Of a DNA stretch of 64,000 bases, positions 52,073 to 63,400 are shown piece by piece (position 1 is the stretch's first letter; each line of letters begins with the position of its first letter). The translations under genes and the position numbers were made by a program. A model generated the notes under the pieces. It did not search any database and was not told the origin of the DNA. It saw nothing but the letters and a program-made list of their open reading frames with translations. Source of the stretch: Adenophora triphylla var. japonica (lineage: Eukaryota > Streptophyta > Magnoliopsida > Asterales > Campanulaceae); the NCBI GenBank assembly GCA_022495995.1, contig JAFEMH010001290.1, positions 248,001 through 312,000 on the forward strand. Reading direction: 5' to 3'.

Positions 52073-52520
52073 ATGGCGGAAAATGGTAACGATCACCCAA
52101 GGAATCAAGGAAATGTGAGTAGTATGGGAACAGGATGAGACTGAATGGAGAGATAGACTCCTCCGCAGTTATTAGAGGTATATTACCTGTCTCAGGAGTT
52201 AGGGGTCATAATTTTATGGATCCCAGTTCATCTTATTCTTATGTGGCATTGAATATTTTTGCTTTCATTTGCATAAACTGCCCAAGAATTTGCATTATAT
52301 GCTGGAGGTTTCTACTCCTATGGGAGAGTACCTCGAATCATACTTGATTATCATGGTAGTCATGATCATGTGGGTATGTATTGCCAGTGGATGTGATAGA
52401 TATGCCAATCCGTGATTATTGTTATACTTGACCTGAATTGGTTGAGTAGTTGTTGTGTTGGGATAGACTGTCGCAAGAAGCGAGTCTCCTTATCTATGTT
52501 GATTTGCCTCTGTGTGTGGT
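52073..52520 (+). pseudogene. gag-pro (pseudo): Tekay-like gag start fused to protease remnant
   Basis: The gag ATG at 52073 (MAENGNDHPRNQG) is followed by a stop within about 20 codons. A protease-like segment then appears (GILPVSGVRGHNFMDPSSSY, with DPSS in place of DPGA/DSGA). The protease-RT linker LNWLSSCCVGIDCRKKRVSL is at about 52435-52500. Nearly all of gag is deleted. Confidence 0.7.
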
Positions 52521-52689
52521 TGAGGCGGATAAGTCGTTATTTGATATTATGTCATACATGCCTTAAAGATCAAAAGTATGGTCTAAAGAATGTGGGGGTT
52601 ATTTGGTTTATGTAATAGACGTGAGTAACGGTCACTCAAAATATCTCATGTATCGGGGTAAATGAACTAGTAAAGTGTTCTCATCAGAG

Positions 52690-53500
52690 TATTTCTTGCC
52701 GCCAGTTAGGGCGATAGAATTTCATATGGATCTAATGTCAGGGTTATGTCCTTTATCCAAAAAAAAAAAAAAAAACCTGAGTTTGATATTTTGTGGTAAT
52801 CTTGATGGATGTGAAAACTTGTGATTAGCCATAACTTATTCATTTTAAACCGGATTCAAGTGATTTTTGAGTCTAAATCGATTAGCTTTTGAGAGCTTTC
52901 CGTTTGATTAATTTTTGTGATTTTTGAGATGAGTGGAATTGCCCAGTAACTCGGTTTTTGTGCTATAGAATGGGTTGCAGTTTTGGAAATTTGTAAATTT
53001 AATTGATCGTAAGTTATTATGTTTTCCTTCGATGCTTGATCATATGAAGTTTTATGATGAAATTGATGACATATAATTATTGGTTGTTAATTTTAGATAT
53101 TTTATTTGGCTTTGGAATTGGGTGAGATGAGTTTTGGTTTTGGATGAATAGAAATGGGTTTTCATCAGGTATCATGCCAAGATATTGAGGCTTTGAGTTG
53201 AGATAAGGTATTATTTTGGTATTCGGATTCATATATAGAGGACACTAATTGGGATAATGGAATTGATGATTCAACTTGGGAAATTATTTGATAAAGAAGA
53301 TAATAAGCTTAGCGAATCTCCGTAAAGATAAATTGTTACCATAGTTAGAAAGGATGGTACTTGGTAGTTATGTATAGATTATAGAGATCTTAAATTGGTA
53401 ACTGTGAAGAATAAGTATTCGTTATCACTTGTTGATGATTTGTATGACTGATTTCAGGAACTAGTAGAATACTCAATGGTTATCAGTTGAATTTTCGGGG
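52690..53500 (+). pseudogene. rt (pseudo): Tekay-like reverse transcriptase remnant
   Basis: A PPVRAIEFHMDLMSG start is read at 52690-52740. About 500 bp of AT-rich DNA follows, then VRKDGTW, then a CIDYRDLKLVTVKNKYSL-like segment near 53370-53420, with several stops. The catalytic YxDD part is not found. Confidence 0.7.
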
Positions 53501-55089
53501 TGTTACAATTTCAGTGAATATTTGTTTTAAGGATATACTTAAGACAACATTTGTATCTAGAATGAACTTTATGATTTGTGGTTGTGTGTTGGTTATGGAA
53601 AAGTAAATAGGGTAAATGTGAAGAAGTATAATAGATGTAGTTATTGGTGACTTGTATGATCAACTTCATGAATTGGTGATATATGTATATGGTTGTTTTG
53701 AGAAATGATTATCATTAGTTGAGAATATAAAATGAGGATAAATCTCATTGGAAGGCAGGATACTTGAGGATAATGACACCCTATATGTTGACTTAGTTGC
53801 GTAACTCATATGAGAGATGGGTGTGATGCTTGGGGAAGTATTGACGTTATACAGATTTTGAGTTTGTTGATGGTTATCGAGAGGTAAGTTAGTTTGCACT
53901 GTTAAAGTTAAATTGCAATTTGGGGAGGATTGATATATGTGAGTTCCAATTATATTTTCTTATTAGGAAATCATGGTATTTGATCGAAAATTTGATGCTT
54001 GCAATACGTTGTTTCTAAGTACGATACCAATATCAAAAGTAGTAAATGGATGGACCAAATTAAATAAAAGTGTTGAATATTCAACTTGAGGAATTATTGA
54101 ATTGAGAATGATCTACCAAGTTTATTATCTTACTGAATGTTTTAGTGTTATTTATCAAAGATAGTGATAGTATTACGAGGTTGTGTTTTCTTAGAGAATT
54201 TAACTAAGTATAAATATTATGGGTGGTGGCTACACTATAAATAGATGTCAAACAAGAATATTATGTTAGAATTGTTTAAATGTGTTTTAAAACTTTGGAT
54301 TGTATACTGAACCTCTGTATGAGCATTTGTGCCCTTCGGGGATAGTTGATTCAATAAGGTCAGTGAACCCTTTTTGTGCACATTAATATCTGTGAGTAAT
54401 TTGATTATCTACCGCTGGTATGGGACGGTTGTAGATAATTAGATCACTCGAGTTAGTTTTGTTTAGCTTATCAATTTTTTGAAATTTCTTAAATTTGTGA
54501 GTGGTTTAGTTAATTAAAACTGGTATGGGACGGTTTTAAATAAATAAACCATTCGAGTCTCATTGAATCTCTTTTTATCTATTCTTTGGAATTCTGAAAG
54601 ATGTTGTAAATATTAGAAAGACATGTTATTCTAAAGATATAAGTTGTACAGAAGCAAGTAGAAAGGCAACCTAGTTCCCCTATAGTGATTAATTATATTA
54701 AAGTTTTGATCCGAGAAATAATTTGATAAATTGTGAGGTTATTAATGTGACGGTCGCAGTAGACTCGGTTTTTGTATTGGAGTTGGATCGGCTCCGTTGT
54801 GGGCGGCCAACCATTTGATTCGGATATTGATCTGTCACTGGACCTGAACATAATTGGAACATTGAACTGTGAAATATGGTCGATTAATATTCCGTTTATG
54901 GAATCAGGGTCTTATTAGCATGTCCATATTTATTATTCCATGGGCAGTTGTTTAACGTTTGTATTATGAGAATTGCGGACGAGATAATTGAAATAACTCG
55001 TTTCAAGTGAGTCAAGACATAAGGTGGTTTGGTCACAAATGTGAAAATAGAATATTAACGTTAGAAGATTTATTAAAATATTTAGAGTT
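53501..55089 (+). other. Decayed Tekay-like interior
   Basis: AT-rich DNA with no usable frame. From its position it should be RT palm, RNase H and integrase N-terminus, but I cannot recognise them. A duplicated motif (GATTATCTACCGCTGGTATGG / GTTAATTAAAACTGGTATGG, 54405-54535) is present. Confidence 0.5.
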
Positions 55090-55620
55090 CTAGATTGAAC
55101 TTGAGAGTATTATCAAGATGGATTTTGTGATTGGGTTACCTTGGAAGTAAAAAGGAGTATGTTGTTTTGTTTATAGGAAGTTGATTGTATTTTCTACTCA
55201 TTATATATGTATATAGTGATGAGATTCTTTGATCAAGTCCTCATATATGTTAGGGGATAGTTTGATTGTATAAACCCCATAGTATTAATGGATTGGATAG
55301 ACATCATTTGGGGAAGGTCCTTTTGGAATGTATGAATGCTATTAAGTTTAACCTTGTGAAAATTTGAGGAATCATTACTTATTGTTGAGGATATGCTACG
55401 GGCATGTACAATGGATGTTAGTAGTCGATAGGACGTATGGTTACCAGTGGTTGGGTGCGTATAATAGCAGTTATCATTCTAGCATTGAGATAAAACCGTA
55501 TGAGGCGTGGTTCGGGAAGAAAATATCGATCTCCAATTTGTTGGGGTGTGGTTGGTGAAGCAAGGCCTAAGGTAAATTGGCGCCAAAGTTGTTAATCCAT
55601 TTGAAGCTTTAGAAAAGGTT
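55090..55620 (+). pseudogene. int (pseudo): Tekay-like integrase remnant
   Basis: MDFVIGLPWK (first catalytic Asp) is read near 55119. Later frames give YNSSYHSSIEIKPYEAWFGK and RSPICWGVVGEA, the 'YN.SyHsSI...PyE.LYGr..rsP..W' motif of Tekay/Del integrases. Multiple stops and frameshifts. Confidence 0.75.
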
Positions 55621-55951
55621 GGTGATTTGACTGATAGACTGGCTTGGAGCAGCTTATAGAGTATTTGAAGTTTTTAATGTAATATTGTAATGTATTTGGT
55701 GACATAAGTTGTAATACTTTTATTTATTTATATTTTTATTGAGGTCGTGAAAATTCGGGTTAGTGCTATTTGTATGGTATTTTGAAACATTAAGTTGTAA
55801 TACCGTATTATTAATGGAATTAGAAATCTTGGGGAAGAATCACAACATTGAAGAGACTATTTGGGGAATTGGAGTCTGAGGTATACATAAGTAACCGAGG
55901 CGAGTTGAATATTTAGGTAAGTGACAGTCAAATTCGGGACGGATTTTCTTT

Positions 55952-55964
55952 AAGGGGGAGTGAG
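55952..55964 (+). promoter_or_regulatory. Polypurine tract (Tekay-like)
   Basis: AAGGGGGAGTGAG immediately before the 3' LTR. Confidence 0.85.
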
Positions 55965-57587
55965 TGTAACGACCCTAACCCTAGACACAATTTTAGTATA
56001 ATATTATATGCTTTTAATATTAATGTTAACTTTATGTGCTTATTCTATGCCTTTAATATTTATGTTAAGTTGAAATGGTTAGGAGATAATTCAAAAGCCT
56101 AGGGATAAAATGAAAGTAAGTTAAAGTATTTGGTTAAATCAAAATAATTGGAAATAAATAAAATAATAGAATGGAGTGGTAATAAAATGGACAAATAAAA
56201 TGTTATGGGTTGGGAGGGTTATTTTAAAATGATTGAAAGAATTTTATTATGGAAGCATGGGGTGGGGGACCATTTCCCTAAATTCCTCTTCTTTCCCCTA
56301 AATAGTCAAAGACTACCCATACCCCCATACTTCCCCCTTACTCTTCCCATACTCCCTCTACCCTCCTCCATCATTCTCCTTCAATTTTCTTCTTACAATT
56401 TTCCATGGAAACTCCATTTGAAAGCCTCACCTTCCAAGACTTCTAGCAAGCTCATTTCTTCTCCATTTTCAAATCAAGTTGTACTTTTGTGCTTGGTGCA
56501 TCTAGGGGAGTTCATCAAACCAAGAAAATCATCATTCCATCTTGTATTTGCTAATGTGAGTTACTATGACCTTTTCCTTCATTAAATGCTCATGAACTCT
56601 TTAATGTTGTTCTTGTTAAAATGATATTTGTTTAATGCCTTGAAATTATTATTGGAGTTGAGAAATTGGTAAATGATATAGAAGGATGATAGTGTTCTTG
56701 GAGGTTGATCAAAATGTAGGAAAATGGGTTGAAGAGATTTAAAAGGGGTAAATCTTGAAATAGTATAGTAAAATGGGTGGAAAATTAAATGACAAATGAT
56801 CTAGGGTTAGGATATGTTGTATTGGGGTTAGATGGTTTAAGATGAAGTTAACAAAGTTAGAAATTCCCTTTAGGATCACAAATTAGTAGAAGCTTGGCAC
56901 AAGTCTTGGATTTTGGGTATTTCTAATGAATTCTGCTGTTGATGCCTGTTTTTGGCCGTGGCACGAGTCGTGCCCCTAGGCACGAGTCGTGCCCATGGCC
57001 AACTCGTGATAACGACTCGTGGATAGAAGGCCAAATCGTTCTGAGTAGTTGTGTGGAAAATTGGCACGAGTCGTGCTCTCAGGCACGAGTTGTGCCAAGG
57101 GGAAGTCACGAGTCGTGCTTGCCTTGGGACGCATGATTCTGAGTGAGGCCAAAAGGGCACGAGTCGTGCCCTGGGGCACGAGTCGTGCCCTGGCTTGGTT
57201 ACATTGCACCAACTTTAGAGCTGTTCAAACCTAATCAAACTAGAACCAAAATGAAATCTCTTTAACTTAGATTAAAGTAGAATACTTTGGCTACACAATG
57301 ACATCTTAAGTGATAAAAATGAAATTGGGAAAGTACTTTAAATATTGCTTGGAAAACACTAAGTAGCCTAGTTTGGTAACTTGGCAAATGTGATTCTAAC
57401 TTGGTAAAAGTAACTTGGATCTTCATAGAGACCACGTATTAGTATATAATGACTATGTATGGTGGATTGATGATATCTCAATGCTTTACTTGAGTTCATA
57501 TTCGTTAATTATATTATGCATAGTAAGTTGAATAAATGTTGCACTGTGATATTGGTTGAACATGAGTATATTTTACCATGTGGCTAT
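55965..57587 (+). repeat. Tekay-like 3' LTR, interrupted
   Basis: Matches the 5' LTR from TGTAACGACCC to GTGGCTAT, where the Retand-like LTR begins. In the 5' LTR the sequence continues GTTGCTTATCCCC, so GCTAT (57583-57587) is the target duplication of the inserted element. Carries seven palindromes (56960-57189). Confidence 0.9.
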
Positions 57588-58190
57588 TGTTTTGGTAGAA
57601 AAAACAATTTAGTTGAATCTTAACTTTGACTAGTGTGTGGATTAAACAATAAGAAGGGGACTGTGGAATTCGATTATATGGAATAAAAGCAAGAAAAGAA
57701 ACAATAACACCACGATTTGTTAACGAGGAAAACCTTAGAGGTGATAACCTCTTTGGAAAAAACCCTGGGAGTTAGGTCTCCAACCTTAAAAGTTTCACTA
57801 TGATGATCACGAATACAACTTTGGAAGATAATGGAGAGGATTACAAGTAGCTTGTGTGTAAAGTGTGTGCGTATATGGGAGTGAGTGTGTTCCGTCTCCA
57901 TTTCCCCTTAAATATAAGTAAGTATGAATAAGTCAAATACGGTTCCTACAATCTCGGGATAGAAGCTTATCCTCCTCAACCTCCGTGAGACCAATTCGTC
58001 CTTGCCGTTGAAGATGTGTTGAACTTGAGTGGAAAATATCCCGTATTTTTCTCTTAATTACTGGAAAATAAGAATACAGATATTAGGAAATATTAAATAA
58101 ATAAATATTAAAACGATACTTACAGTGGAATGACATCTTGATATGCAGGATCAACTGAAGATGTCACCATGCTGAAAAATACCCACAACA
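57588..58190 (-). repeat. Retand-like 3' LTR
   Basis: Minus strand starts TGTTGTGGGTATTTTTCAGC and ends TTCTACCAAAACA; 603 bp. A TATATTTAAG candidate TATA lies on the minus strand at about 57906-57915, and an inverted repeat GGATA...TATCC at 57957-57972 is upstream of it. Boundaries rest on TG...CA, the PPT and the exact junction in the Tekay-like LTR. Confidence 0.8.
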
Positions 58191-58206
58191 ATTTGTCCCC
58201 AAAAAC
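58191..58206 (-). promoter_or_regulatory. Polypurine tract (Retand-like)
   Basis: Minus-strand GTTTTTGGGGACAAAT directly upstream of the LTR start. Confidence 0.7.
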
Positions 58207-58559
58207 ATTTGGCTATGTAGGCAACTGAAGAGGCAAAATGTTTTTCTCTCCAATTAAATGCTCAACCACCAGCTTTACTTGATAGGACGGTTTAGGGATA
58301 CAAGGCGGTTAGAAAGGAAGAGTCTTTATAGGAACTAGTAACCGTAATTCTGGATAACCATCAAATCTTCTCCCAATTCTTATCTAAATCTGACGTCTCC
58401 TACTATATTACGGTGAGAGTAGCCCCAAAGAGCGCAGTTGTTATCCCTCCTCCTCCAATACATAGTTGCGACGTTCTCCAAAAAAGTGAGCCAGAATCAA
58501 TATGTTTATTGAATTTGCGACTCTATAAAATCCTTGCTAACATATATCCTTACATGCAG

Positions 58560-59073
58560 TGACTCGATCCGGCTTCACGACGAGTGATATTGTAGCCAAA
58601 TACAAAGGCAAGATGAAAGCGGAAGAGAACATACCAGAGACGGATAAGATTACTCCGAAAGAAAAAGGGTAGAACAGATCTCGGTGTGGAGAATCAAATT
58701 TGGAAAGAAGACGTGTTGGAGAATCAGGTAAGAATTAATTTGGGTCATTGGTACATTGATCCTCTTTCATTTTAGTAAAATGCCTCTTTTTGTTTGTTGA
58801 TGACAGATTGTCTCGATGGCTAAGTTAATGTCCAAAGAAATCAGGATATGGAGGGAAAAATGCGATACGTTTGATATGAGTAGGGTTGAATATGAGAAGG
58901 ATTTGAAAGAAGCTGCAAGGATAATAAGGGAAAAGGGTTTGGAAATCAGAGACAAGAATGAAGAGATACTAAAATGGCGGTCCAGGCTTGCGAGTGTCGA
59001 CATCAGTCATGAAAGGGAAATGGAAGCATTTCGGGATGACCAAAAGCAGTTTTCGAAACTAGGATCCAAATGA
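58560..59073 (+). pseudogene. Antisense coiled-coil ORF of the Retand-like element
   Basis: Plus strand, hence antisense to the element, between pol and the 3' LTR. Exon-like 58590-58727 contains KGKMKAEENIPETDKITPKE and one stop. An intron 58728-58806 (GTAAGA...ACAG) follows. The last exon encodes MAKLMSKEIRIWREKCD and about 85 heptad-like charged residues (REKGLEIRDKNEEILKWRSR), ending at 59073. No domain I recognise; only the C-terminal half of the gene may remain. Placement and splicing resemble the antisense genes of Tat1 and Tat2. Confidence 0.55.
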
Positions 59074-60151
59074 TTGAAGAATATCAGGCGGGAGAGCATG
59101 TGAATTGGAACCTGAATGATGAGAAACAGCTTTGTAGCGGATCCATGACGAAAAGGCGAACGAAGCCTCCAAGGATCTTGAGCAGATTGATGATGATCAT
59201 GACAGCGACATGGGATGACTCTTAGGATGGGAAAAGAGTAGGATGCTTAATAAGAAAGAGCAGAAGTTTGGAGAAGTTACTCCTAATGCAACACCTGCGG
59301 CGGATGCTACCTGAAAAAGGTAAAATAAATTTGTTCTGGTTTTTGAATGGTTTTACTGGGGTGGAATCCCCAAAGACAATTTTAATTTTAGTTTGGTTAT
59401 GTAATAGGTCCATAAGGACCAAAGACAATTTCTTTTACATGTTGGGTTGGTCCAACACTTTTGCACTTTAATGTTGGTAGCTTGGATATTTTTATGGTTA
59501 CTTTAATCTAGTTAAAGTTTAGTAGTTTTCAAGCATGTCAAGGCTTGTTTCTTTTGGATGAAATTTCTCTTTGTATTATTCGTTATGCTCGTAAGGTGAC
59601 ATGATAATATGTCAAAACGGTAGGTACTTAAGATGACATGTATATGCCATAACCCGTAGATACTTTAGATGACACGTATATGTCATAACCATAAGAATAA
59701 TACGTTAGATCAATCATTTAACTGAGTGGGAATGGGTAAGCTATATGAGTTTACCCATATAGGCCCACCCCACACCTCAATTAAAGAGATATCTTGCGCT
59801 TCAGGCGAAGGTGTGGTAACCTAACATCTTAAGAAAGAAGTAATTAACTCTTTAAACCTTAGAAGGGATTGTGTACCTTTACTTGAGAAGAGATGGCCAG
59901 TCTCTAACGGAGGAGAATTCGTTGTTCCTTGTGTACTCTCGACATGTCTCCACGTATGTATGTCAACACCTCATAAGATAAAAACATGTTAATAATGGAC
60001 GTCAACTAATGTTGACGCCTCTCCACAAGGTGCGTTAGTGACATCTTGATTTGCAATAAAGTAATGAAAGAGTACATAGAAAAATAAAAGGTTATAAATA
60101 AATAAAAGTTTGTCCATACCTGGGAAGAGATGAATTCAAGGGGGGTTTCGT
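59074..60151 (-). other. Non-coding block between antisense ORF and pol (Retand-like)
   Basis: AT-rich DNA with short direct repeats at 59600-59695 (two to three 'GATGACATGTATATGCCATAAC' -like units of about 36 bp), a possible pseudoknot at 59734-59762, and a CACACCT/AGGTGTG foldback at 59769-59815. No gene. Confidence 0.5.
59734..59762 (-). promoter_or_regulatory. Possible H-type pseudoknot in the Retand-like post-pol region
   Basis: Plus strand GGGTAAG-CTATATG-AG-TTTACC-CATATAG: the first and third blocks pair, and the second and fourth pair, in crossing order. On the sense (minus) strand the same crossing pairing exists. Single copy, so unsupported by covariation. Confidence 0.35.
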
Positions 60152-61244
60152 TCAGATGTAATACCTTTTAAGGTGAATGGCGTTCCAACTTCGTGGTATC
60201 ATTTGGCCATCCAAGGTTGCCAGGCGGTATGCTCCTTTCCCGGCCTGTGCATCTATTAGGTAGGGTCCTTCCCATTTTGGGGCGAGCTTGCCTGCATTGA
60301 GCTCCTTTGTATTTTGGAATGCCTTTCGTAGGACTAAGTCTCCTACTTGAAACCTTCTAATCCTTACATTTTTGTTGTAAGATCTGGCTACCCTTTGTTG
60401 ATATGCTGCCATGCGAACTTTGGCCATGTACCTCAGTTCATCTACGGTATCTAAGTCATGTGTCAAGATGTCTTTATTATGTTCAGATGTCAACAAACTG
60501 TATCGGGCCGTAGGTACAAGGACTTCTGCTGGAATAACTGATTCTGTTCCAAATACAAGTGAGTAGGGGGTTTGCTCAGTAGCGTTCTTAAATGTCATCC
60601 TATCAGCTCATAGAACCATTGGTAACTCTTCTGCCCATCGCCCTTTCTTCTGGTTCAGTCTCTTTTTCAAGTTGCTTATGATTATTTTATTGCTAGATTA
60701 TGCCTGTCCATTGGCTTGAGGGTGAACGGGTGAAGATGTCACCATCTTGACTCCCCAAGATGTCAAGAAATCTTGGGTTCTCTTACTAATGAATTGAGAG
60801 CCGTTGTCACAAATTATCTCTGATGGTATTCCAAATCGTACTAATATGTTTCTTTTGATAAAAGATATAACTTCTTTGTCACGAACTTGTACGTATGCCT
60901 CAGCTTCTACCCATTTAGAAAAGTAGTCTGTCATAGCCAGTAAAAATACTCTTCCACCTGGTGCCCTGGGTAATTTTCCTACAATGTCCATTCCCCAAAC
61001 CATAAACGGCCATGGAGACAGAATAGGATGTAGCAATTCAGTTTGGTTGGTGTAGGATGTCCCCATGTCGTTGACAGGAATCACATTTCTTTGCGTAGTC
61101 GACGGCGTCTTTTCTCATTGTGGGCCAAAAATAGCCCATTCTAAGAGCCTTGGTATGCGGACTTACGCCCCGGTATGATTTCCACATTGTCCTTCATGCA
61201 GGCTCCTTGAGAACCCGATGGGCTCTATCTCGCTTCTAGACATC
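60152..61244 (-). pseudogene. int (pseudo): Retand-like integrase
   Basis: Core at 60698-61084: first catalytic Asp in WGMDIVGKLPRA, second in ICDNGSQFISKRT, then HPQANGQA where a stop replaces the next codon near the catalytic Glu. The C-terminal frame 60152-60598 reads TPYSLVFGTESVIPAE, VGDLVLRKAF, KWEGPYLIDAQAGKGAY and ends LKRYYI. About 100 bp between the frames (60599-60697) is frame-broken. Zinc finger region (61085-61244) is also broken. Confidence 0.85.
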
Positions 61245-61990
61245 TTAAGTAGTGACTGCACATTTTCTAAACAAGAGGTTATCAATAAGTAAATATTTAG
61301 ATACTCTTACCACTGAAGGCTCTAGCATTTTTCTTCTCATAGGGATCGTATCATCTAAGAGATACTTGATAATAGGAGCCGTCCCAAGAGGTTGCTTCTT
61401 TGGAGAGGAAGGTACGTCGACATCTAGAGCGAACATCTCAAGATGGTCAATTCTTTGGGATGTCAATATGCACAATTGGAATACTTGTTTGTGAAATGCT
61501 TTTGAAGGCCGAACCCAAGTTTGCCAAAGCGTACGCTTGAGAATTTTCTTCTCGTGGGATTTGGTCCAAAGAAAATAATTTGAATTTTGCCGAAAGAATT
61601 TTTACGATTTCCAAATATGTCGTCATCTTAGCATTTTTCGCCGTGTAGGATCCGTTGTAATGGTTAACAATTAGCAGAGAATCCATAAACACCGGATATG
61701 CTTGACATCTAGGTCTGGTTGCCGTTAAACCCGCAATTAATGCCTCATATTCTCGCTTCATTATTAGTGGCCTTAAAGCTGCAACCGATGGATTGTGTTA
61801 TTATGTCCCCTTGTGGCGATTTTAGTACAACTCCAAGACCCGTACCTCTCATGTTAGAGGCACCATCTCGTGTAGAGAGTCCAAATTTTCGGGATGTCAT
61901 CATCTTGAAGTTGCTTTGTACTTCCAATTCCACCTCTTGTTGCATGGTTGGACTAAAATCGCCCACAAAATCAGCTAGGGCTTGAGATTT
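61245..61990 (-). pseudogene. Retand-like archaeal-type RNase H
   Basis: Two frames meet near 61750: LSTRDGASNMRGTGLGVVLK with DIITQSIGCSFKATNNEA, then EYEALIAGLTATRPRC, FMDSLLIVNHYNG and SQAYALANLGS. Catalytic D, E, D positions are visible; at the last site AYALAN stands where ADALAN is usual, so the fourth acidic residue seems lost. A linker toward integrase follows (61245-61475). Confidence 0.75.
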
Positions 61991-63400
61991 TATTGCGGTT
62001 AAGGCTCATATTTGATGTCGTACGTGCTTAATTGTACGGACCATTTAGCCATTCGACCCGACATCTCTGGTTTTCTCATAACATTCTTAATAGGATAGTT
62101 AGTGCGTACAATTATAGTATGTGTTTCAAAATAGTGCCTTAATTTAATAGAAGCAGTTATCAAAGCTAAAATTAACTTCGTAAATGAGAATACCTGGTCT
62201 CCGCATCTAAGAGTGTCTTACTTATATAGTAGATGGGTTGCCGACTACCATCTCGTTACGTCACCAAGACTACGCTTACGGCGCCTTCGATATTGCTAAG
62301 TAGATGTAAAGATGTTCCTCCTCCCGAGGTTTGGCCAATAACGGAGGTGTCGACAGTAAGTTTTGAGTTCTTGAAAGGCTTCTTCATGTTGGTTCTCCCA
62401 CCGGAACTTCTTGTTCTTCCTTAGGATATCATAGAAAGGTTTGCATCGATCCGAGGATTTTGAAATGAATCTCGGTGAGTGCAGCAATCTTTCCGTCAAT
62501 CTTTGGACGTCCTTGACAGATTGAGGTGACGACAGATTGATAATAGCACGTATCCGTTGCAGGGCAGCTTCAATGCCTCTTTTAGTAACCATATAGCCCG
62601 AAACTTCCCCGCCCTCATTGCAAAGTTGCATTTAGTCGGGTTAAGCTTCATATTGAAACAATCCAAGATGTCAAAGGCCCGGGATAAGTTGCTTATGTGA
62701 TCTTCGGTTTTCTTGGATTTTACTACCATGTCGTCGATGTATACTTCCATTGTGTCCCCAATCCGATCTTTGAACATTTTGTTGACGAGCCTCGATATGT
62801 TGCACCCGCATTTTTTAGACCAAAAGGCATAGCAATATAACAATAAATACATGTGGGTGTTATGAAGGCGGTGTCCTCTTGGTCGATGGTTCCATCTCGG
62901 ATTTGTTGAAATCCCGAGGATGCGTCCATGAATGTGAGGAGCTCATGTCCGGAAGTGGCATCAACCAACGAGTCTATGTGTGGCAAAGGGAAAGGATCTT
63001 TTGGACAAGCTTTATTCAGTCCGTGAAGTCGACACGAGACTCGCCATTTCCCGTTTCTCTTCTCTACCACAACCACGTTTGCTAACCATCTTGGATAATC
63101 GACCTCTCGTATCATGTTGGCTTTGAGTAGGCGCTCTACCTCTTCCTTGATGATCCGTTTTCTGGTTTCTCGCAAACTTCCTACGTTTACGGTGTACCGG
63201 TTTAAAGCTAGGATCTACGTTAAGTTTGTGAGTGATGACATCTTTACTGATGCCTGTCATGTCATAATGTTTCCAAGCAAAACTCTTTATTCTGCTTCTT
63301 AATAGGTCCACAAGCTTCTCTTCTATTTCTGGTGGGATGTCAGTGCCTATAAGTACTTTCATGTCCGGGTTGGAAGGGTCTAGCAATACTTCTTTCACAT
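61991..63400 (-). pseudogene. rt (pseudo): Retand-like RT and first RNase H
   Basis: RT start VHRKRRKF with VERLLKANMIREVDYPRWLA and RNGKWRVSCRLHGLNKACPK (63012-63398 and 62723-63175 frames). Palm: IAMPFGLKNAGATY; catalytic YIDDMVVKSKKTEDH in the 62496-62852 frame. Thumb and connection: MVTKRGIEAALQRIRAI (62296-62631). RNase H (about 61991-62300) is in broken frames. Three or more frameshifts. Confidence 0.85.
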
